Origin: Henckelia pumila
Taxonomy: Eukaryota; Streptophyta; Magnoliopsida; Lamiales; Gesneriaceae
Length of the DNA stretch: 64,000 nucleotides
Assembly (NCBI RefSeq): GCF_033568475.1
Contig: NC_133120.1
Location: 84,152,151-84,216,150, forward strand
Direction of reading: 5' to 3'
Positions 23,363-34,529 of this stretch are shown piece by piece. The notes under the pieces are model-generated. The model was not told the origin of the DNA. It searched no databases and saw only the letters and a program-made list of their open reading frames with translations. Numbering within the stretch: the first letter of the stretch is position 1; the number at the start of each line of letters is the position of its first letter. Position numbers and translations under genes: made by a program.

Positions 23363-25111
23363 CTATTTTACCAATTTATCGGTGTCTCGAACCAATTTTT
23401 TCGAAGGAAGCAAAATTGCCGCCACCGGTTTAATCTCAAAGCCACCACCTTCATCAATTATCAATCTGAAATCTTCAATATGAACCTTTGAATGGTGACC
23501 ACTTATAACAATAGTCGGAATTTTGGTCAATTCCTACAAAAATAAAAAATATAATGTTTTTTTTTCAAAACAAAAACAAAAACAAAAAGAAAAAACTGGT
23601 TTAGATCAAGGCAAATGGAGGGATTACCTCGGGGATATTCCAGACGTTCTTTCTTCCACTTAGAGCTTCGACTTTGGGGATTCTCGTGTCTTTGGACTTG
23701 AGATAATTTAGCTGCTCTTCAACACTTTTACCTTTCTCTAGCCCAGCGTGTACGGCGATTAATTTACAATTTTGCAACCCTTTTTCGGTTTCGATATACA
23801 CATTATCCTACAAAACCAAGAAAGCAAGTTAGTTAGAGAACTCCAAGATGTTATCGATCGCCCCTGAATAAGGGACGTTGAAAAAAGTGGAACAAAATGG
23901 AAGGTAGAGTCGATGCTCCCTCACCTCCTCATGGACCCAAACCAAATCAGCAAGAAATTTCTTGTGTTCTTTGGGGACTGCCTTCATCAAATCTGTAAAA
24001 TTCGAAACTCTTGGGATCAAACTATGGCCACTCAAACCTCAAAAACATCCACGATCGCATAAGTGTGGTGAAAAGATATGTTTTTAAATCAAATTAATGA
24101 AAATCCTTCCATGTACTCGTTAGGAAATTCAACTTCATTAAGCATGTGGAAATCATATGAGGGTAATCAAAACTTCAATACAACCGCATTTCCAACATGT
24201 CATCTAATTCTTCATCCATAATCTCATTTAGAACTAGGAAGAAAACACAATTCCTTCCTTCCTTCCATCCATCCATCCATCCGTTGTAGGAGTGTAAGAT
24301 GAACCAAATTGTCTAACGAGTTTTCAGCATCAGCTGGATTATTAGTCGTCACCAAGCTCGAACATTAACACGATTTCTCGAAAACTTCCGAGTTTAAGAT
24401 GTAATACTTGGTTCTTATAGAAAATTTGATAAAACTTCCCTTCATAGATATCTCAAACACACTCAATTTGGAATCATACAACACATGAAGGAAAACTCGA
24501 ATAGAGCAAGAAAAGACATCTTTTTCAACTAAAAATTAAACTCAAAGAAGCTCAAATATGAAAAAAAAAAAAAAAAAAAAACACATACCAGCAGATCCAT
24601 GGGGAACCCCATACGACTCAAAAGTAGGACCTGCGTCGTAAATTGAACCTTTGTACTCGGTTTTCTTGACATGGTTGAACCCCACCATCCTGCCAGCCCA
24701 CCTCCGCCCTTGCAAATGCATATTCTCGTAGCCTTCGCCTTTATACCACCCTTCTCTTTCCTCGTTCATCTCGTACTCTTTCCAGGTGTCGGAAAATCGA
24801 GACCCATCCGGTGGGCTCGGCAAAACCCCTAAGAATGCAGCGAATGCTAGGTCGTGATTGCCGCAGAGGAAGACGTGGGTCTGATTTGGATATTTCTTGG
24901 GCAAAGAAATCAAGAAATCGATCACTTTCTGGGTGTCAGGTCCCCTATCGCAATAATCACCCAAGAATATGATGAGTGTTGTGCTGAAATCAGATGGGCC
25001 TATGGTGATTTCGAGATTTGACCACAGATTCTCGAGCTTGTCCACGAATCCATGGATGTCACCAATGCCGCAGATGACTCTTGGTTTTGGTGCCGAAATG
25101 GGATCCGCCAT
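23363..25111 (-). CDS. RLPH2: Rhizobiales-like protein phosphatase RLPH2-type (tyrosine-specific PPP-family phosphatase)
   Basis: A complete gene in four exons with GT-AG introns: 25111-24589, 23992-23925, 23807-23628, 23533-23363. These total 942 nt and 313 residues, close to the family's roughly 310. Metallophosphoesterase motifs are GDIHG (about 17-21), GDYCDRG (51-57) and GNHD (84-87). Later motifs are AVHAGLEKG and [10 protein letters not shown], which supply metal-binding His residues. [10 protein letters not shown] is also family-like. I recognise the Arabidopsis RLPH2 pattern, a bacterial-derived PPP-family enzyme reported to prefer phosphotyrosine. No signal peptide or membrane segment is visible, which suits a cytosolic or nuclear protein. 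Intron 1 begins GTATGTG followed by a 20-nt T run on the coding strand. No coding lesion was found. Confidence 0.88.
24248..24292. repeat. (CTTC/CATC)n microsatellite
   Basis: Tandem TTCC and ATCC units lie inside intron 1 of the phosphatase gene. Confidence 0.7.
24561..24581 (-). repeat. poly(T) tract just inside intron 1 of the RLPH2-type gene
   Basis: About 20 A on the forward strand (T in the sense of the gene), seven bases beyond the 5' splice site. It makes an unusually U-rich intron start. Confidence 0.7.
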
Positions 25112-25460
25112 AGATTGATATGCTAGTGTAGTTTGTGTGATGGCTGAGAGAGTTAACAGTAATCGATCAATTTATTTATAATTATAATTATAATAATAAT
25201 AATTGAATTTGTGATTGGGAATTTGAAGGATAAATTATTTATTTTTTTATGGGTGGTGTGCGAAAAGTTTGATGAATTTGGACGGACAACTTTTAATATG
25301 TAAGCCGTCGGATCGAACATGAACGGATGGATCTAAGTCCAGTTCATGCATTCAAGATTCTACTTGTATTGCTCATCTTGGAACCAACGTGCAATCCGAG
25401 AATTACAACGTCTTATAGACGAAAGTAACCCATCTATAGTATTTCTTAATGAAACAAAAC
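25112..25460 (-). other. 5' flank of the RLPH2-type gene
   Basis: AT-rich with TAATAATAAT runs near 25190. No clear TATA box or conserved promoter motif was identified. Confidence 0.35.
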
Positions 25461-25479
25461 TCTCTGTTTATCAATGTCA

Positions 25480-25762
25480 ATTGAAGCTCAGCAAATTTGG
25501 TTTTGATGGTTTTTTTTGCGGTTGAAGCCAACATATAGCACTTGGCTTTAAGATCATGGTCTCATCACGTCTCAAGCTTCTTCAGCTCATCAGGGCTGAT
25601 GTCCTTAGCAGCCTCTTTTGGAGGTGCTTTTGTTAGTACATATGTTAACTTCTCCGACGCAAGTACGACTTTTAGGTTTCTTAGCCAATCAGAGTAATTT
25701 GGTCCAGTAAGTTTGTTGTTATCGAGGATAACAGATAGTGGATTGCGATGAGCCATATTCAA
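25480..25762 (-). pseudogene. copia-B gag N-terminal fragment
   Basis: It reads MNMAHRNPLSVILDNNKLTG then NYSDWLRNLKVVL, the usual start of a plant copia gag (UBN2/DUF4219-like). A stop follows KKLET at 25565-25567; the next codons still read DHDLKAKCYMLAS, a conserved gag continuation. It then dissolves into unrelated sequence, so this is a broken 5' fragment. Confidence 0.7.
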
Positions 25763-26046
25763 AATTTTTACTGAAATTAGAAACAGATAAAATGTAATTG
25801 ATTATTTAATCAATTTAATAAGACATAAAGTATGGTCTTTTATTTTATGAATTATCCTCCCACTGTTTTTGACATTTTCACCACCCTTTAATAAAAATGA
25901 GAAATCATATTTTCTCAATGAGAACATGAAGTCCAACTGAATAATTTTGATTCCTAAATAATATCAGACAATCTCAATTCCCAAAGGTTGTTTCCAATTA
26001 CATCCAATGTAACTTTCATGTTATTTGCCTCATGATTATATATGAG

Positions 26047-26235
26047 CCCAATAATATGACTCCTCATATAAATTTCATGTCAAACCGACCCATCAATGTC
26101 GAGTCACAGTGGACGGTCCCATAAGATCCCCCAATAATATGAGCCGAAGTTATGGGAGTTCCACATAACTCACATCAGACATGTCAGTGGAAGTCACAAC
26201 TTTTCGATATCCAGGACTCCCCAATAATATGAGCC
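26047..26235 (-). repeat. periodic leader motif of copia-B (three copies of GGCTCATATTATTGGGG-like)
   Basis: Forward-strand complements at about 26047, 26129 and 26219 (CCCCAATAATATGAGCC or a near variant) are spaced about 82 and 90 bp. The same motif occurs four times at similar spacing in the leader of copia-C. Confidence 0.75.
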
Positions 26236-27239
26236 AGACCTGATCATGGGTAGCATTCATCATGCAACCACCGTTGATGGAAGACAAGAATCATTAAACA
26301 ATTTAATTTTCCCTTTTTAACGGTCTTGATATAAATTTTGATCATATTCAAAATAAGGGATTTTAATTTTGAAATTTATCTCATCTTTTGAATATTTCAA
26401 AATCGTGCCATGTTTGTAGTATGTTTTCCGGATTCATGCAATTTTATTATCGTATAACATACATACTATTTTACCATATATATCACATATATATAATAAA
26501 TATTTAGGATGATCGATCACCGAGAGCTATGACGATCCTTGTTTTACAGAAACAAGGATCTAGGTCGTACCCTAGGTAATGCAGGTATGCAATGCAATCC
26601 TATTACATTGTATCATTTATTTTACACATCTTCGGTCTTCAATTCTCATCATCATCTTCATCACCTTCGATCTCCCACTAATTCTAATGTCATACATTAA
26701 AATTTCATGACACATAAAGGGATACATCACTAGGGTGGGGATTGAGCTATAGAACAAACTCATTATGCAATGATAATTCATTATTACAAAACCGAATGAT
26801 AAATAAATCATAGCATTCACCTAGCACATTGGTCATGACTCTCGATCATCTACGGAATAATAATATAATATATTATATAATCCATCAACACATGTATCTT
26901 GTAATTTTATCATCAACCGCCACAATTATTCAATGAATTAACAAATTCAATAAATTCTTTTATTTAATTTATAATTAATTCAATAATAATTGATTTCTTA
27001 TAAATCTTTTTTACTATAAATAATTAGAATCATATTCCAATTATTTATTTCATAAGAAAATTTTATAATTTTATCAAAAAATTAATTCCAAGGGCAAATT
27101 TACCAAATTTTCATAAAATTTTAATTTACCCAAATTAATTTAAAAATTAAAATAAAAATCATCAAATAGAAACCTTTTCGATCACACGATCGGGACTGCT
27201 CGAAACACTTTCGTACAGCCGATCTCAGTCCAAGTACTA

Positions 27240-27385
27240 CGCGAACAATTCGGGCAGCTGCCCGAACAATTCGGGCAGCCGGTACTGTTCACGTGAACAG
27301 TACCCGAAGTACTGTTCACATGTGAACAGTATGCGCGCGGGCTGCCCGAACAATTCGGGCAGCCGGTTACTGTTCACGAGCTGTC
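27240..27385. repeat. GC-rich palindrome cluster in copia-B leader
   Basis: Perfect palindromes occupy 27249-27266 (TTCGGGCAGCTGCCCGAA), 27282-27303 (22 bp, centre CACGTG) and 27310-27331 (22 bp, centre ACATGT). GGGCTGCCCGAACAATTCGG-type words recur between them. The surrounding DNA is very AT-rich. Confidence 0.85.
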
Positions 27386-27498
27386 CGAACTTTTTTTTTT
27401 ATTTTTTATTATGCGTCTGTTTTTTTTCAAAAAAATTTTTTATGCGGTTAGAAATATAAATACTCAACATGAAATAAACCATACAATACAAAGAACCC

Positions 27499-27511
27499 GG
27501 CTTTGATTCCA
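27499..27511 (-). other. primer-binding site of copia-B
   Basis: The reverse strand reads TGGAATCAAAGCC one base after the LTR end ATCTCAACA, a variant of the initiator tRNA-Met complement. Confidence 0.6.
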
Positions 27512-27512
27512 C

Positions 27513-27918
27513 TGTTGAGATACCGGATTTTTATCGTGCCCAAAACGCAGCGAAAGTTTAAATTATTATTTTGATGTTGAAAATATGTTTGGACACTCGT
27601 ATGATTTTAGGGGATTAAAAATACCTTTAGTGAATAAATTCACTGGACTCCAACTATTTCGAGAAATTCGAAAATAGCTCTTGTTGTATATCCCTACGAA
27701 CGATCTACTAGATTTTTCCTCCTTTCTTCAAATCAGATCTATAACTGAATTTTTTGTTTCTCTTCTAAATCGCACATAAAAAATAGAAGAGATTTAAATT
27801 GAGATTAAAAAGAAAATTGATCACATCAATTCTTTTATGAATCTTCTGCCGAACGAATTAAGAGAGAGCAAAGAAGGGAGCAAAGTTTCTTCTGAAAATC
27901 GAGATACCTTCTCTCTCT

Positions 27919-27964
<46 letters not shown>

Positions 27965-28030
27965 ATAGCCAATAATTTGGCTTAATGATTGATGGGTGTC
28001 GGCAACCGACACCCCATTAACCAATCTCCT
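27513..28030 (-). repeat. 5' LTR of copia-B (outer boundary uncertain)
   Basis: On the forward strand it starts TGTTGAGATACCGG. It includes an (AT)n tract (about 27926-27961) just upstream (reverse sense) of TATAAAAAAAGAGAGAG, a likely core promoter. A perfect hairpin GGGTGTCGG-CAA-CCGACACCC lies at 27994-28014 in U3. The distal end may have been replaced by the Helitron terminus at 28042. Confidence 0.5.
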
Positions 28031-28041
28031 TTATAGATATA

Positions 28042-28072
28042 CTAGAAATGGGCCACCTCACTTAGTGAGGTG
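28042..28072 (-). mobile_element. Helitron 3' terminus (reverse strand)
   Basis: The reverse strand reads CACCTCACTAAGTGAGGTG (perfect 9 bp stem, 28072-28054), then 8 bases, then CTAG at 28045-28042, followed by T. A subterminal hairpin about 12 nt before CTRR and a 3' T host base are the Helitron 3' signature. The element therefore extends rightward. It may include the PP2A fragment and the helicase remnant up to about 34.5 kb, but its 5' TC end was not found. Confidence 0.6.
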
Positions 28073-29745
28073 TTAGCCCAGACTTGTTGTACATCGTAAA
28101 ATAATTAAAATAAATAAATAAATATGCGTTTATATATGTATTGGTATGATTTAATATTGTAGTTTTTATTAATACATAACAAATAGTTGAGTCCATTCTG
28201 CAATAAAGCATTACGTTGATTCCTTCGATGTTGAAGTATTAATAACTAATTTATTTGAGCATAGATGTTTTTTATAACAAGATTACGAAAAATATAACAT
28301 TATCTAACTATTAAATTTGGCTCATAAATTGGATGACGATAAATTAATAATATAAAAATTTTAAATCAATATACTTGAATTAGACAATGGTGCATGACAG
28401 TAATTATTAAAATAATTTGAACCAAGCATTAAACAAAATAGTAATTATTAATCGATCAAAATATGTTATCGTTCACACTAAACGATGCCAAAAGTTATTC
28501 AACTAGTTATTGGACGGCTAAAAGGTCATCATATCTCATTCGGTTCGTGAATGTTATAACAAAATTACGAAAAATATAACAAGATGGTTATTCATTTCGT
28601 TGCGGACAGCTAAAAAATCTTCATCATGTCTCGTTCAGTTTGTTGGCATTTTTAAGATTATAGCAAACAAGGATGGTAACAAATTATTGTCGTAAAGTTG
28701 CAGGCATTAAGCAGCAAAAATTATTGTCATGAAGTTGCAGGCATCAAGTTATTCGGGGTGTTCATTTAATCGGAACCGAACCGAAATTGGCGTTGTCATA
28801 CTTTCTCAAGCGGACATCGTAGAACCCATATGTAGCAAGCAAAAGAATTAATTAGTACACCTGGAAATTATAAGATGAACATGAATATAGTCGTCAAATT
28901 TTGGAAATGCTCAAGAACATGGATAAGTTCAATTTTCCATCTACAAACATCTGATGAATAAAGCAGATATGAAAGAAAAAGTTCTTTCGACTGAGATCTT
29001 TAAAATGATGCCTATTTTATCCATCAATTTTGGATTACATAGTGAATGTGCAGTGGAAATATTTTTTAAAATACAAAAAGGATGAACAATGTGCTTCATA
29101 CAGCAGTGCACTACTGTGCCAGTAACATATTTTATCACGTATAAGCAAAAGAGAATGTAGCAAACATTAAAGAAAGTAGAGGTCTTTCTAACATGCTAAT
29201 AGAACTATATTATGTAAAGAAACCATAAATATTGCTCATCACCAAAGATCCATCACGTGCAAGAGATCTACAAGGATAGACAAGACAAAATCCATCATTA
29301 TCGAAGCATGATTCAATAATTGCAACAAAATTCAAACATGTAACAAATTAAAAGCTTCGGTTGATATTAAAGAAAATACCGTGCAAAAACTCCAAATTGC
29401 ATGTTTATATTGTCATTACCATAGTAAAGGCAGCTGAAATTCCAAAAACATGTGCTAGGGAATCAGATCTCATTAACGCAATAACACTTCATCGGTTTTT
29501 CTTCTAGAAAATATATATCTCCGGGACAATCCGAGCATCAATCACAATTTAATGCTAATAATTCAGTTCATTTTCTGGCATAGAATAGAGACATCAGGTA
29601 TTAAGTAAAAAACAATTGATTCACACTTGCAAACAAAAAGAAAAACCAACTACGATTTATCCGAGTTACAAAAATCAGCAAACAAATAACAAAAATCAAA
29701 ATACGCTTGTCTTCCGTAACATGCCCAAATCCAAGTAAAACTCAC
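28073..29745. other. probable Helitron interior, noncoding, with subrepeats
   Basis: No gene recognised. A roughly 37 bp unit (AAATTATTGTC..AAGTTGCAGGCAT) is tandemly duplicated near 28678-28748. TATAACAA.ATTACGAAAAAT occurs twice (about 28275 and 28557), as does a CATCAT.TCTC.TTC segment. Confidence 0.4.
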
Positions 29746-30001
29746 CAATATAGTCTCCCATGAAGAGGTAATTAATTAGTATCAGGGGCGTTTCCACCAA
29801 TTCGAAAGAGCTCGATCAGATCGTAAAACTACCCGTGAATATCGCCGCAGACTGTCGCGAGGCATTTCACCGGCTACACGTTCCATTCCTCCACTAAATT
29901 GCTCGTGCTTGGTCGCAGAGAGACTTCACATCCGCCTCCGCTAGCGGCTTGCACTCCATCAAATGCTGTACTTGTCTATCCAAATTCCCATGACCCGGCA
30001 T
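29746..30001 (-). pseudogene. PP2A catalytic subunit, first-exon fragment
   Basis: The reverse strand starts [20 protein letters not shown], then [14 protein letters not shown], as in plant PP2A catalytic subunits. A one-base loss (ATTTAG) shifts the frame. VEEWNV, TAG, PVKCLATVCGDIHG, TAG, FYDLIELFRIGGNAPDTN follow, then an insertion and GDYI. Both TAG codons stand where the family has Gln (CAG). The segment stops exactly at a GT donor at the position of the native exon 1/intron 1 junction. No later exons (metal-site or C-terminal YFL) were seen on either side, so only the 5' end of the gene is here. It lies between a Helitron 3' end and a Helitron helicase remnant, which suggests capture by a Helitron (inference). 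Confidence 0.8.
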
Positions 30002-30003
30002 TT

Positions 30004-33000
30004 TCTGCATAGTTATTATCGAAATTAAAGAGACATGATGTCGTATATCGACTTGGAAACAATCAAGAGAAATATATTAATGCTAGCACAACAGCTACAT
30101 ACAGTGGTAGTACTCTTGAATGCTAGTGGTACAACACATACTCTTGAATGCACGGTACAGGTTATCAAGATAAACCACACAATAGATAGGAGCTTATGCT
30201 AATCTCTCAAAAATTGAGTATTAAACAGCAACTGCAACGAATGTTGCATTCAAAATAATCAAGCCTTAATAACATCTATCATTAGATAATTACATGTTCC
30301 ATTTTCTAGCGAAGAAACTCATAGCTCCAGTGGAAGGACTGAGGAAAAGGCATACGCTACCAAAAAGGCAAACGCTGCCAATTAAACGAAAACTAAAATT
30401 ATGAATGAATCCCAAAACAAACTAAGTCTAAATATTCAGCCAACATAAACTCCAAGCGGTATCAAATGATACACTGCAATTCACACCCACTTTAAGATCA
30501 CAAATTTTGAATGGATAAATATACATTATTTTTTATCCTTTTTAATTTTTGGGTTACGTACTAAAAGTGTCCGCACAGTTTCCAAGATCGACGAACATTT
30601 CCACAAAAAGAAAGAAAACCATACCAAACTCAACATTTTGAATACAAAAGTAAAAAATGCATACATGATGAAAAAAATAGAGAAAAAGTTTGAAACCCTT
30701 ATCAACTTAAATGCACAATGGTAAGTTGAACTCAACTTTACTGGAGAAATGGATATATATACATATATATAGATATATCAAAAAACTATTTTCAAGTGCT
30801 GGAATTCTATTTACTCCAGCAATGCAATTTCATTGTCTCAAAAAAACAAAAAAACACAAGAAAGAAAGGAGGAGGAGCGACAACAACGATTAACAAAAAT
30901 ACATACACGGGTTACCAAAACTATTCAGTTTCTCAAGAATTCGATTCGATTCTTTTTATTAAATTAATTAAAACATAAAATAGAAAAGAAAAAAAAGAAT
31001 TTAGTGTCAAACCTCGATTATCTTCTTGTCTTCCTCCTTTTCGGACTCTGAAACAAAAGAGATCTACAAAAAAACAAAAAACAGGGAGAGTTTGAAAAAT
31101 GAACTTGGTTAACCAAATTTTTTGATTTATGACTTCTTTCAAAAAAAAAATTTTGCAAAATAACCTTCAAATACAAAGAAAAAGCAAAAACCAAAAGAGA
31201 AAATAGATCTGATAACATAGATAACGACATAAAGTTGTACAACACGTGGGTAAAAAAAACAGAGGGAAAAAATTAAGCAATGAGAACGAACCCGCATGAA
31301 GGTTTCCGATCTCAAGCAAATCCATGAACGTCCCTCGACCACTCCTGCTTTGATGTGTTTTTTTTTTTTCTTTTGGAGCGGTGGACAATGAAGACCTAGA
31401 TGCGTGGTTTGTTGCTTACCGGATACGGGAAAGAAACTGGCCCGTTTTCACTTACTTATGTAGATTATTTGTGCGTTGCATTTCTTACCAGCCATCTCAG
31501 GGACTCCGGGATGATAAAGAGCCCAAAAGGTAGAATAGCACAAGGGATTATGAAAGATACAGACATTCCAGCACAAATAATGAGCTACAGAGTTATGGGA
31601 TTTTCAATATTGATATTATTTTTCTGTTAAAAATGGTTGAAATTTATGTATGTACCTGGTTTAATGTTGCCAACGCTCAGCCTAAATCTTCAGGCACTAT
31701 TTCAGCTATGAATACGGGTACCTCATCAAACAAATATCTCTGCTAGAACCATATAAAGCACTGTTTTCCACATAGGCAATTTAACTTATTATTCCATGAG
31801 ATAATTCTACCTGAAATTGTAGTCTGTAAAGAAATATTCAGTTTTAATAGTAGTTGGTTAAATTTTATAGTAAAAGTAATACAAATTATGTTTGTGGCTG
31901 GTTTAGTTTTTTAAATTATGAGGATAACTTAAAGTGGTTTTGGGCTTGGGAAATCATTATTATATTATAGACATACTTTCATCTGAGTTAAAGTAGGTGA
32001 ACATAGAGAAAAAATAATAATACTCCATTTTCTTCTCCAAGAGTATTTGGATAACCTATAGAAAGACTCAATTAAAGCACTATTGTACCCCAGATATTTG
32101 GTGATAATAGTTTTCAATAAATCATCAACTATGTCGTGCCATCAAAATGAAAGAAACATTCATAGCTCTAATTTTCAAAAAATTCATCAACCATGCTTCA
32201 GAATCATTAAAATGAGAGAAACATTCAGAGTTCTGAGTTAGGTTGTCCAGATGAGTATTTTTAAATTCGAATTCTAAAAATTTAATGCGTGTAGATGACT
32301 GAACAATGTGACAAACGACAAGGTGAGCAAAAGAGGAAACCAAAACATCAATTTACAAAAGTAAGTAAAGTAATAACTGCTATAAAAGACTTGTTCATCT
32401 ACAATTGACGTTGGGTTATAAAATTTACTAAGCAACTCCTCAATAATTAAAGGCTGTCTGAATTCAGTTCTATTAACTCCACAATAAGCGAAGGGACAAG
32501 AATCATAATAAAACAAAAAGAAACTTTAAGAGAAAGCTGAAGTGGGTAACATCTAGATGATGTTGAGAAGACCCATAGCCTGAAAGTTGATGAGATCACT
32601 TTTACTTTAAAAAGGAGACTGCATTAAGAATAACAACACAATCTCCAAAGCATTGCTGAGTTGATATAACAAAATATTATGTCTTCCAATCATACTTTTA
32701 AAAATCTTATAAAATAATAACATAATAAAAAAACAAAAAATTTGCCCACAATATACTGGTGATAAAACCCTGGGCAACCTTATCCTATGCATGTAAAGTT
32801 GATGAAAAGCCACAAGAAAGAAAATTCCAAAAACAAAAATCAAGCTTTCTCCTCAATTTCTCTAGATTTGTTTCCTTGAGAACAATTTTCAGCAGAAGAA
32901 AGATAAAATTACATTCAACCAACATACAATTTGCATAAATCCAAAAATAATGAGATACAAGTGATGAAAATCAGAAAGCCCAAACAACAGCAAAAGAAGA

Positions 33001-33400
33001 GCGAGGTGGAGAGAAACAGAGCACCGAGAATATCCGGAAACCCACAAAAATACGAAACAAAAAAGCGAGGAAACAACTAACCCAGTCGAAGATCTTCAAT
33101 CCCATGAGAGGGAACATCACACAAAAGGATCGAAAGGTGAAGGAATTGCAAGCTTGTGAAGATGCAGCATAAATGAGAAGCGAAAAATGGGAGAAGAGGT
33201 AATAAGCTCTTGCCCTAACCCGTTACCTTTGATGCGTGTTTTTCACAGCATCCGTGGAGTGAGAAGCACAAGAGGCGTGTTTTTTAGTTACCGACAACGG
33301 GCAAGAAACTGACCCATTCTACAGCTCAAATATGACAACAAAGTATGCAAACTATTTAATAGAATTTAAAAAGTAGAAATATAATAAATGAAAAGATAAT
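30004..33400. other. intergenic / probable captured-gene flank between PP2A fragment and helicase
   Basis: No full gene recognised. Reverse-strand bits look like short exons: an SESEKEEDKKIIE segment ending at a GT near 31017, a frame starting MSTAPKEKKKTHQS at 31388, and MFPLMGLKIFDW near 33110. None was identified. A roughly 53 bp promoter-like stretch (GATGCGTG..ACGGG.AAGAAACTG.CCC) occurs at about 31400-31452 and again at about 33272-33324. Confidence 0.35.
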
Positions 33401-33429
33401 AAGATAAGGATTTACCTATATATTAATTA

Positions 33430-34480
33430 GTACTTGCGGCCTTTAGAACATCATGATATACAATATTCTTTGTATAGCTAGTACTTTGGATCAATGGTGT
33501 TGATGGTCTAATAAGCACTTTTAATTGATCTAAACTTTTTGCTCTTGATAATGCAACATAAAGTTGATCATGTGAAAAGACAGGTTTCTTTAAATAGACA
33601 CCAACAAAAATAGAATAGATGAAAAATGATCATGTGGAGCTTCTAATGTTATACGTGGAATAAATACAGGCTTTCTTGCATGGACGCCAACCGAAATTTT
33701 AGCGTAAATAATATTCGAACTAAAACTTTTGCAAAGAAGCCGCGTACCATTACAAAGTCCTTTGGTTGGATTAATATTTCTTAGCAATATGATTGGTGCA
33801 TTTATTTTCAAAGTTAGTTTATGAGAAGGAAGTCCTTGAGGAGTTAAACAGTGAAACAATTCTTCTTGGTCTGGTACAACACAAGTACTTATGTTTTCAT
33901 CACAACTAAAATATGTAGTCTCTTCGCCATGAAATCTATTAATTAAGACATCATTTATTTCGTGAACAAACTCATTCCTTGTGGTGAGTATGGCTCGATT
34001 AACAAATAAAGAGAAATCTAAATTGCAATCATCAATATTTGGTAATATTTGTTGTAGGAGGTATTTGAATTTCATCTTTTTCATTAGTGTCCTCGACTCC
34101 ATCACCAATTTTGAGCAAGTAAGTCGAAAAATTAGGATCAAGTAATGCTCGCATATTTTTCTTAAGGTTTATTTTATCAAATTGGTTCCATAAAGGTGAC
34201 ATGACATTCGAAGAATCTATAATATCATCTTTGATACCTTTGAGAATTACTGGCAATGTTTGGCGAAAATCTCCACCAAATACAATGATTTTACCACCAA
34301 ATATTATGTCTGAATTCATTATGTCTCTCAACATTTAGTCCAATTTTTCAATAATACTACGTTTAGCCATTGTAGCTTCATCCCAAATAATTAATTTTGC
34401 CTACTTTATTAGATGAGCTAATGTGCTTTGTTTACTGATGCTACAAGGTTTGGGATCATTTTCATCTAAAAAAATTTTAA
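33430..34480 (-). pseudogene. Helitron/Pif1-type helicase, truncated and broken
   Basis: The reverse strand carries AKLIIWDEATMAKRS (Walker B, DEA), IIVFGGDFRQTLPVI (motif III), then NEFVHEINDVLINRF, APIILLRNINPTKGLCNGTR, VFIPRITLEAPHD and PVFSHDQLYVALSRA. Plant Helitron helicases have these in the same order. The Walker A region is missing: the frame degenerates near 34480, beside a LINE. At least one TAG (at about 34335), a frameshift between the two main frames near 34060, and an internal deletion before PVFSH disable it. The Rep domain of an autonomous Helitron was not seen. Confidence 0.8.
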
Positions 34481-34529
34481 ATCTTGAATGTGAAATACGT
34501 CCTCCTGAAAGTAAGGATGCTGCAACTCC

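Larger units (their letters stand above)
25470..28041 (-). mobile_element. 5' part of a long-leader Ty1/copia element (copia-B), truncated
   Basis: Reverse strand: an LTR (from 27513 rightward, at least to about 28030) ends ATCTCAACA and is followed by the primer-binding site TGGAATCAAAGCC (27511-27499). A roughly 1.75 kb leader comes next, then a gag start at 25762/25756, with sequence recognisable to about 25480. It shares leader features with copia-C at the right edge: GTAATAGGATTGCATTGCAT, the periodic GGCTCATATTATTGGGG motif and a GC-rich palindrome block. The rest of gag, all of pol and the 3' LTR are missing. Confidence 0.7.

Noticed and set aside
33408-33425. Helitron 5' end (ACCTATATATTAA shared with the 5439 Helitron)
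   Set aside because: A 13-base AT-rich match without a clean A-TC junction; could be chance.
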